From NCBI GenBank assembly GCA_959026535.1, contig CAUFMB010000003.1:8763-72762 (forward strand): DNA of 64,000 nucleotides, given 5' to 3'. How positions within the stretch are numbered: the stretch's first letter is position 1; the number at the start of each line of letters is the position of its first letter. Of this stretch, positions 58,570-64,000 are shown in pieces. Origin of the DNA: an uncultured Collinsella sp. (GTDB lineage: Bacteria > Actinomycetota > Coriobacteriia > Coriobacteriales > Coriobacteriaceae). The translations under genes and the position numbers were made by a program. The notes below the pieces were generated by a model, which searched no databases, was not told where the DNA came from, and saw only the letters and a list, made by a program, of their open reading frames with translations.

Positions 58570-60210
58570 ATGATCGAAATCACCCAAGTCAACGCTTCGC
58601 TCGATGAAGCCGGCGATGAAAATGCCTGCCTCATTGTTGGCAAGCGAGTCGCCAAGCGCGTCCTACGTTGCAAAGACTCCGAGATCAAGTCCATCGAGCT
58701 CCACCGCAAGTCAATCGACGCTCGCAAAAAACGAGACGTCCATTTTATCCTGAGCTTTCGTGTTGAGCTGACCAGTCCCCACCTCGAGCGAGAAGCGGTC
58801 GACAGCGTTTCCGAACGTGACCGCTCGCTCGTACGCGCGATAGAAGACGATGAGCCTTCATTCCCCTCCCCCATTTCCGACGCATCCAAAGAGCGCCCCG
58901 TCGTTGTCGGCGCCGGATGCGCCGGCCTTTTCGCTGCGCTCACGCTCGCCGAAGCAGGTCTTAAGCCCTTGCTTATCGAGCGCGGCGACCCGGCATTTCG
59001 CCGCTCGCAGGCGATCGACCTCTTTCTAAAGGAGCGCATCCTCGACCCCGAGAGCAATATTCAGTTTGGTCTGGGCGGCGCGGGGACCTTCTCGGACGGC
59101 AAGCTCAATACGGGAACAAAAAATCCCGCCCATCGCCTTATCCTCGAAACCTTCGTCGAGGCGGGTGCGCCCCGCGATATTCTGTGGGATGCCAAGCCGC
59201 ACATTGGCTCCGACATCCTTCCCAAGGTTGTCACCGCTATATCCCAGCGCACCGAGCAGCTCGGAGGTGTCGTCCGTTATCGAACGAAGCTCGTCGACAT
59301 TCGCACCGACGCGTCTGGCGCCATCACCGGTATCGATGTCCAATCGTCCCAAGACGCCGCTTACGAGCCAATCGAAACAAAGCACCTCATCCTCGCCTGT
59401 GGGCATTCTGCTCGCGATATTTTTGAGCTCCTTAAGGACCACAACGTGGCCCTCGCACAAAAGACCTTTGCCATGGGCGTTCGCATCGAGCATCCGCAGC
59501 GCGACATCGACCGAGCCCAATATGGAGCCTTGGCGGGACATCCTGCCCTCGGAGCAGCCCCCTACAAGCTCGTCGCCCATCTTCCCAACGGCCGCAGCGT
59601 GTTCTCGTTTTGCATGTGCCCCGGCGGGCAGGTTGTCGCCGCCTCTTCCGAGCAGGGCCACCTGTGCGTCAACGGCGCCAGCCTCAATGCCCGCGACGGA
59701 CGCAACGCAAACGCCGCCCTGCTCGTTAACGTCACGCCTGAGGACCTTCCCAACGATGACCCGCTCGCCGGCATCGAGCTCCAGCGCGCCTGCGAGGCGG
59801 CCGCCTATCGCCTGGGCGGTTCCAACTGGAACGCACCGGCACAACTCGTCGGAGATTTCCTCGCAGGACGCGCCAGCAAGGCGCCCGGAAAGGTAAAGCC
59901 CACCTATCCGCTCGGTGTGACCTGGACGACAATTGACGAAGCCCTGCCGCAGCATATCGTCGAGTCGCTCCGCCTGGGACTTCCCCTACTCGGAAAAAAG
60001 CTACGAGGCTACGACCGTCCCGATGCCGTTCTTACCGGCGTGGAGACTCGTTCGAGCTCACCGGTCACTGTCACCCGAGACCGAACGTGCCATGCCGTGT
60101 CGACCCCGGGCCTCTACCCTTGTGGTGAGGGAGCTGGATATGCCGGCGGCATCATGAGCGCGGCCACCGACGGCATCCGTTGTGCCGAAGCCCTGATCGC
60201 GGACCTCTAA
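58570..60210 (+). CDS. FAD-dependent protein of the COG2509 type
   Basis: A 546-aa flavoprotein. A 100-residue N-terminal domain (IEITQVNASLDEAGDENACLIVGKRVAKRV, KKRDVHFILSFRVEL) precedes the FAD Rossmann motif (PVVVGAGCAGLFAALTLAEAGL). GGAGTFSDGKLNTGTKN and the C-terminal YPCGEGAGYAGGIMSAATDG are family hallmarks. These proteins are annotated as uncharacterised FAD-utilising dehydrogenases. The start at 58570 follows TAAGGAGACCTCG. It is convergent with uvrB across a terminator. Confidence 0.87.
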   Translation: MIEITQVNASLDEAGDENACLIVGKRVAKRVLRCKDSEIKSIELHRKSIDARKKRDVHFILSFRVELTSPHLEREAVDSVSERDRSLVRAIEDDEPSFPSPISDASKERPVVVGAGCAGLFAALTLAEAGLKPLLIERGDPAFRRSQAIDLFLKERILDPESNIQFGLGGAGTFSDGKLNTGTKNPAHRLILETFVEAGAPRDILWDAKPHIGSDILPKVVTAISQRTEQLGGVVRYRTKLVDIRTDASGAITGIDVQSSQDAAYEPIETKHLILACGHSARDIFELLKDHNVALAQKTFAMGVRIEHPQRDIDRAQYGALAGHPALGAAPYKLVAHLPNGRSVFSFCMCPGGQVVAASSEQGHLCVNGASLNARDGRNANAALLVNVTPEDLPNDDPLAGIELQRACEAAAYRLGGSNWNAPAQLVGDFLAGRASKAPGKVKPTYPLGVTWTTIDEALPQHIVESLRLGLPLLGKKLRGYDRPDAVLTGVETRSSSPVTVTRDRTCHAVSTPGLYPCGEGAGYAGGIMSAATDGIRCAEALIADL

Positions 60211-60238
60211 CGCACGAATTCCAGCGCGCAAAAGACAC

Positions 60239-60270
60239 AGGCCCCGAGCTCCACAGGGAACTCGGGGCCT
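60239..60270. terminator. bidirectional terminator between the flavoprotein gene and uvrB
   Basis: A perfect 10-bp stem (AGGCCCCGAG / CTCGGGGCCT, loop of 12) lies between the convergent stops. Confidence 0.75.
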
Positions 60271-60275
60271 GTTCG

Positions 60276-62516
60276 CTATTTCTTAAACCGTGCACCCTGG
60301 CGTTTTCTGCCCGATGCGAACGTGGAACCCTTGCGGGCCTGCGAGCGTAAGCGCTCGATCGTCTCGTCCTCAGACGCACCCTCGAGCATCGCCCGAATCT
60401 GAACGACGGCATCGCGCAGGCGCGCCGCCTCCTCAAAGTCCATAGCGGCAGAAGCGTTACGCATATCCTCTTCCATGGTTTCGACGATCCGCACAAGCTC
60501 GTCATGCGGCAGTTCTTCCAACTGCTCCGCAAGTGTCTGCTCGGGCGCCACCGTTTCCGGCACACCGCCCTCGCCCGACTCATCGGGCGTATAGAATGCG
60601 CCATGGCCAAGAGAGTCGCCTTTCGAGCGCCCCTTGGAGCCCACGGTCTTTTCGGCCTCGGCAATAAAGCTCGAGATGTCGTTAATGGCTTTGCGGACCG
60701 TCTTGGGCACAATGCCATGCTCTTCGTTATATGCCATCTGAATCTCGCGACGGCGCTGCGTCTCCTCGATGGCTTCTTTCATCGAATCGGTCACGACGTC
60801 AGCGTACATAATGACTTCGCCGTCGGCATTACGGGCCGCGCGGCCAATCGTCTGAATCAACGAACGGCGGTTGCGCAAAAAGCCTTCCTTATCCGCATCG
60901 AGAATCGCTACCAGCGAGACCTCGGGAAGGTCCAGACCCTCGCGGAGCAGGTTGATGCCAACGAGAACATCAATCTTTCCCTCGCGCAGCGTACGTAGGA
61001 TCTCGACACGATCCATCGTCGCCGTATCGGAGTGCATGTAATTAACCTTAATGCCGGCATCGAGCAGATGGTCGGTCAGGTCCTCTGCCATGCGTTTGGT
61101 CAGCGTCGTCACCAGTACGCGCTCCTTACGGGCCACGCGCTCGCGAATCTCATCCTCAAGATCGTCAATCTGGCCGCGAACCGGACGCACATCGATCTTG
61201 GGGTCGAGCAGACCGGTCGGACGAATAATCTGCTCGACGTCGTTCTGGCTGACGCGCAGCTCATATTCGCCCGGCGTGGCCGAAACATAGATAAACTGGG
61301 GTATCCTTGCTTCAAACTCATCGAAACGAAGCGGGCGGTTATCGAGCGCCGAGGGCAGGCGAAAACCATGTTCCACCAGCGTCACCTTACGCGAGCGGTC
61401 ACCTTCGTGCATGCCGCGAATCTGCGGCACCGTCACATGGCTCTCATCGATGATGCAGAGCATATCCTTGGGAAAGTAATCGATTAGGGTAAACGGCGGC
61501 TCACCCGGCTTGCGACCGTCCAGATGACGCGAGTAGTTCTCGATGCCGTTGCAAAAGCCCATCGTCTCGAGCATCTCAAGATCATAATCGGTACGCTGCT
61601 GCAGACGCTGCGCCTCGAGCAACTTGTCGGTCGCCTTGAGCTCCGCCACGCGCTTCTCGCACTCTTCGCTGATCGATTTCAGAGCCGCCTTGACCTTCGG
61701 CTTCTCGGTCACGTAGTGCGATGCCGGCCATACGGGAATGGCCTCGTACTCACGAAGCATCTCACCGGCGACCTCATCGATCTCGGCAATCAGCTCGACC
61801 TCGTCGCCAAAGAACTCAAACCGCAACGGATGCTCAGCATAAGGCGGATACACGTCGACAACATCGCCGCGCACGCGGAACGTGCCACGCGCCAGGTCAT
61901 AGTCATTGCGATCATATTGAATGTCGATAAGCGCATGGATAAAGTCATCGCGCTCGAGCGGCACCTTCTTGTCGACGTTTGGAGCCAGACCCGCATAGTC
62001 CTCAGGAGAGCCAATGCCATAGATACACGAGACCGATGCGACAACGATCACATCACGTCGAGAGAGCAGTGACGCGGTCGCCTGATGGCGCAGCATCTCG
62101 ACCTCTTCGTTAATCGAGGAGTCTTTCTCGATATATGTATCGCTTTGCGGCACATACGCCTCGGGCTGATAGTAGTCGTAATACGAGACAAAGTAGACCA
62201 CAGCGTTATTGGGAAAGAACTCTTTGAGCTCGCTCGCAAGCTGAGCAGCGAGCGTTTTATTCGGAGCCATGACCAGCGTCGGCTTTCCCAGGGCCTCAAT
62301 AGTCTTTGCCATCGTGAAGGTCTTGCCCGAACCAGTCACGCCCAGCAAAACCTGATAGCGGTCTCCGTCCCTCACGCCCTGCACAAGCGACTCAATGGCT
62401 TTAGGCTGGGAACCGGCAGGCTCATAGGGAGAAACGACCTTAAACGGCACGTCAGAGCCTTCAACGCCAAAGCGCTTAAGTTCACCACCAACGCGTTCTA
62501 CTTCAAATTCCGCCAT
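60276..62516 (-). CDS. uvrB: excinuclease ABC subunit B
   Basis: A 746-aa helicase-like subunit that verifies damage and recruits UvrC. Walker A is GVTGSGKT, the beta-hairpin segment is YYDYYQPEAYVPQSDTYIEKD, and helicase motifs include CIIDESHVT and INLLREGLDLPEVSLVAILDADKEG. The C-terminal UVR motif (MEEDMRNASAAMDFEEAARLRDAV) is followed by a basic tail. It is slightly longer than usual because of the insert around 600-660. The start at 62516 follows TTAGGAGTATCC. Confidence 0.97.
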   Translation of the reverse strand: MAEFEVERVGGELKRFGVEGSDVPFKVVSPYEPAGSQPKAIESLVQGVRDGDRYQVLLGVTGSGKTFTMAKTIEALGKPTLVMAPNKTLAAQLASELKEFFPNNAVVYFVSYYDYYQPEAYVPQSDTYIEKDSSINEEVEMLRHQATASLLSRRDVIVVASVSCIYGIGSPEDYAGLAPNVDKKVPLERDDFIHALIDIQYDRNDYDLARGTFRVRGDVVDVYPPYAEHPLRFEFFGDEVELIAEIDEVAGEMLREYEAIPVWPASHYVTEKPKVKAALKSISEECEKRVAELKATDKLLEAQRLQQRTDYDLEMLETMGFCNGIENYSRHLDGRKPGEPPFTLIDYFPKDMLCIIDESHVTVPQIRGMHEGDRSRKVTLVEHGFRLPSALDNRPLRFDEFEARIPQFIYVSATPGEYELRVSQNDVEQIIRPTGLLDPKIDVRPVRGQIDDLEDEIRERVARKERVLVTTLTKRMAEDLTDHLLDAGIKVNYMHSDTATMDRVEILRTLREGKIDVLVGINLLREGLDLPEVSLVAILDADKEGFLRNRRSLIQTIGRAARNADGEVIMYADVVTDSMKEAIEETQRRREIQMAYNEEHGIVPKTVRKAINDISSFIAEAEKTVGSKGRSKGDSLGHGAFYTPDESGEGGVPETVAPEQTLAEQLEELPHDELVRIVETMEEDMRNASAAMDFEEAARLRDAVVQIRAMLEGASEDETIERLRSQARKGSTFASGRKRQGARFKK

Positions 62517-62567
62517 GGATACTCCTAACTCATATATCTGCAGTATACGCAGGCGGCAGGCATAGTC

Positions 62568-63149
62568 CTATACGAACCGATCGGGATAGAGGGTCTTGTA
62601 GCGAGCCCAGGCATTATTGACACGAATCAGATACGCCTGCGTCTCGGGAAAGGTAATTGCATTATGAAGCGACGTACCCTGCTGCGCCCATCCGTCGACA
62701 TTGCCCATGCCGGCGTTATAGGCGGCGATGGCACTATCCGTCGACCCGTTGAAATAGGCGAGAAGATACGAGAGGTATGCGCAGCCAAACTCGATATTCG
62801 TAGCCGGATCGTTAAGATTGTCGGCCGAATACTCCCCTCCGTCGACAAGGCCCTTGGCAATCATATCCTGGGCAGTCTCGGGCATCAGCTGCATCAATCC
62901 CTGAGCACCCTGATTCGACTCGGCCTCGGGATCCCAATTCGATTCCGACTTAATGACAGCGCACACCAGATACGGATCCAGATTATGCGAAATACTGGAT
63001 TGCTTTACATACGCCTCGTAGTCAATCGGATACAGCGGCTTAAAGAAAGCGGCAGGGGCACACGAGTAGACGAGCGAAATAAGGCCGAAGACGAACACAA
63101 CGGCAAGTGGCGTCACGCGATACCACGTAAAGAAACGTGCCTTAGGCAT
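62568..63149 (-). CDS. membrane-anchored lytic transglycosylase (SLT domain)
   Basis: A 193-aa peptidoglycan-cleaving enzyme. An N-terminal hydrophobic anchor (LAVVFVFGLISLVYSC) may be lipid-modified at C30 or remain uncleaved. The SLT domain (about 45-185) has the catalytic E69 in VIKSESNWDPEAES, with GAQGLMQLMPETA and IAAYNAGMGNVDGW as signatures. It overlaps coaE by 8 nt, so both are translated from one mRNA. The substrate is the cell-wall glycan. Confidence 0.92.
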   Translation of the reverse strand: MPKARFFTWYRVTPLAVVFVFGLISLVYSCAPAAFFKPLYPIDYEAYVKQSSISHNLDPYLVCAVIKSESNWDPEAESNQGAQGLMQLMPETAQDMIAKGLVDGGEYSADNLNDPATNIEFGCAYLSYLLAYFNGSTDSAIAAYNAGMGNVDGWAQQGTSLHNAITFPETQAYLIRVNNAWARYKTLYPDRFV

Positions 63150-63783
63150 CGGCCTCCTCCTTATCCGGAGTATCTATAAACCCGTGGCATGCAAGCCATG
63201 AGTCAAGCTGCTCAAAGAGCGAATTATCGGCTGCCGAATTATCAATCACCGTTGTAGCGAGATTGCACAGCGCAGACTCATCGGGCTGGCAAGCAGAACG
63301 GGCATCGAAATCAGATGGCTCCATGCCACGTTGAATAGCGCGCTCGCGACGAACTGACAAAGGGGCGCTAATGACCAGAATTTCATCAGCCAAGCCAAAT
63401 GCATCCTCAAAACCAGTCGGAGCAGAAACCTCGACCACCGCAAAGGGATAACGGGGAGATGAAACCGTACAACAAACCGGATCGAGAATCCTAAGCGAAA
63501 GCTGTTCAATCAGAACGGGATGCACGATGCCATTGAGCCGTGCGACCGAATCAGGAGAAGCGAAAGCTCGAGAAGCGAGGATGCTGCGGCGAATGCCGCC
63601 TTCCTCATCCAAAATGTCCCAACCGAATTCATCCGCGAGTGCATTGACGATATCAGAGCCCGGCACATACAGCGATTTTGCAAGCTCATCCAGATCGATT
63701 AGCATAGCGCCACGAGATTCGAAATAGCGGCAGGCAGTCGACTTACCCGAAGCAATATTGCCCAAGACAAATACGGTAAACAT
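63142..63783 (-). CDS. coaE: dephospho-CoA kinase
   Basis: A 213-aa kinase for the last step of coenzyme A synthesis. The P-loop is GNIASGKST (8-16), then MLIDLDELAKSLY, RSILASRAFASPDSVARLNGIVHP and VVEVSAPTGFEDAF match the CoaE nucleotide and CoA lobes. The usual D-x-P-L-L-x-E motif is altered to EVSAPTGFE. The ATG at 63783 lies 4 nt after GGAGGG; a TTG just before it is too close. It overlaps the transglycosylase gene. Confidence 0.87.
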   Translation of the reverse strand: MFTVFVLGNIASGKSTACRYFESRGAMLIDLDELAKSLYVPGSDIVNALADEFGWDILDEEGGIRRSILASRAFASPDSVARLNGIVHPVLIEQLSLRILDPVCCTVSSPRYPFAVVEVSAPTGFEDAFGLADEILVISAPLSVRRERAIQRGMEPSDFDARSACQPDESALCNLATTVIDNSAADNSLFEQLDSWLACHGFIDTPDKEEADA

Positions 63784-63909
63784 CAAGCCCTCCCTAACGC
63801 CAATGCGAGTAATTATCGCTCAAATACACTAGAAGGACTCAAAATACAGCCAAACAGTAAGAGCGCATACGGGGGAACTAGGTCCCAAAGTACAACGTGT
63901 ATACAACGC

Positions 63910-63940
63910 AAAAAAAGGGGGAGGCCGCGAGGCCTCCCCC
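63910..63940 (-). terminator. terminator of the rRNA transcript
   Basis: A perfect 10-bp stem (GGGGGAGGCC / GGCCTCCCCC, loop GCGA) is followed on the minus strand by seven T. It lies just downstream of the 5S rRNA end. The interval 63784-63909 shows no gene. Confidence 0.9.
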
Positions 63941-63972
63941 TTCTAAGTTCGATGACGGCTCGGTGCCGTCCA

Positions 63973-64000
63973 CCGGTCAGCGGCGCCCTGGCCTCCCACG
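63973..64000 (-). rRNA. rrf: 5S rRNA, 3' end (cut by the window edge)
   Basis: Read on the minus strand the last 28 bases run CGTGGGAGGCCAGG then GCGCCGCTGACCGG. This matches the conserved 3' end of actinobacterial 5S rRNA (GTGGGAGAGTAGGACGCCGCC and helix I). A strong terminator follows 33 nt later. The gene body lies beyond the window, so the exact 3' end is approximate. Confidence 0.7.

Overview
The window reads as a chromosomal segment of a GC-rich anaerobic actinobacterium of the Coriobacteriia, most likely Collinsella or a close relative. This rests on an oxygen-sensitive class III ribonucleotide reductase (nrdD/nrdG) as the only RNR seen, the actinobacterial rapZ-whiA-gapA-pgk-tpiA-gpmI-secG neighbourhood, an Arg in the RapZ P-loop, lipoprotein ABC binding proteins and strong G/C third-codon bias. 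The genus is inferred from gene content and layout, not from a database match. There is no prophage, CRISPR array or intact insertion sequence; the window is core chromosome with a sialic-acid island and several unusual intergenic palindromes.

Layout. 1-12.5 kb: a possible cyclase remnant, a ketopantoate-reductase-like protein, a small membrane protein, a secreted beta-barrel protein, O-acetylhomoserine sulfhydrylase with a Cys-containing leader peptide and a divergent LysR regulator, RNase HI, a Gfo/Idh oxidoreductase, acylphosphatase, a PerR-type regulator, a HAD phosphatase, a UreE-like protein with an FKBP, a dipeptidase and a zinc metalloprotease. 12-17.3 kb: folB, an HD-domain gene, folE, then nrdG and nrdD with a paired NrdR-box promoter. 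17.5-22 kb: six tRNA genes (Val, three Gly, Cys, Leu) with A-tract promoters, a tRNA-Gly relic, and a PP2C phosphatase / STAS-kinase partner-switching pair. 22.4-28.5 kb: an oligopeptide ABC transporter (oppABCDF). 28.6-36 kb: secG, lower glycolysis, whiA and rapZ. 36-46.4 kb: a complete sialic-acid uptake and catabolism cluster (SatABCD-type transporter with a fused permease-ATPase, two esterase-fold proteins, nanA, ROK kinase, nanE). 46.7-63.8 kb: uvrC, murJ, ybaK, uvrA, an LtaS-like sulfatase, mrp, two FAD proteins, uvrB, a lytic transglycosylase and coaE. The right edge holds the 3' end of a 5S rRNA on the minus strand followed by its terminator.

How it fits together. The nan cluster forms one pathway: the ABC system imports N-acetylneuraminate, a serine esterase may remove O-acetyl groups, NanA cleaves it to ManNAc and pyruvate, the ROK kinase makes ManNAc-6-P and NanE converts this to GlcNAc-6-P. 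All three UvrABC excision-repair genes lie within 16 kb. The most unusual feature is a family of four nested palindromes (14333-14416, 14595-14733, 22035-22159, 22341-22465). They share short core motifs, have locus-specific arms, and occur as two inward-facing pairs about 180 bp apart.
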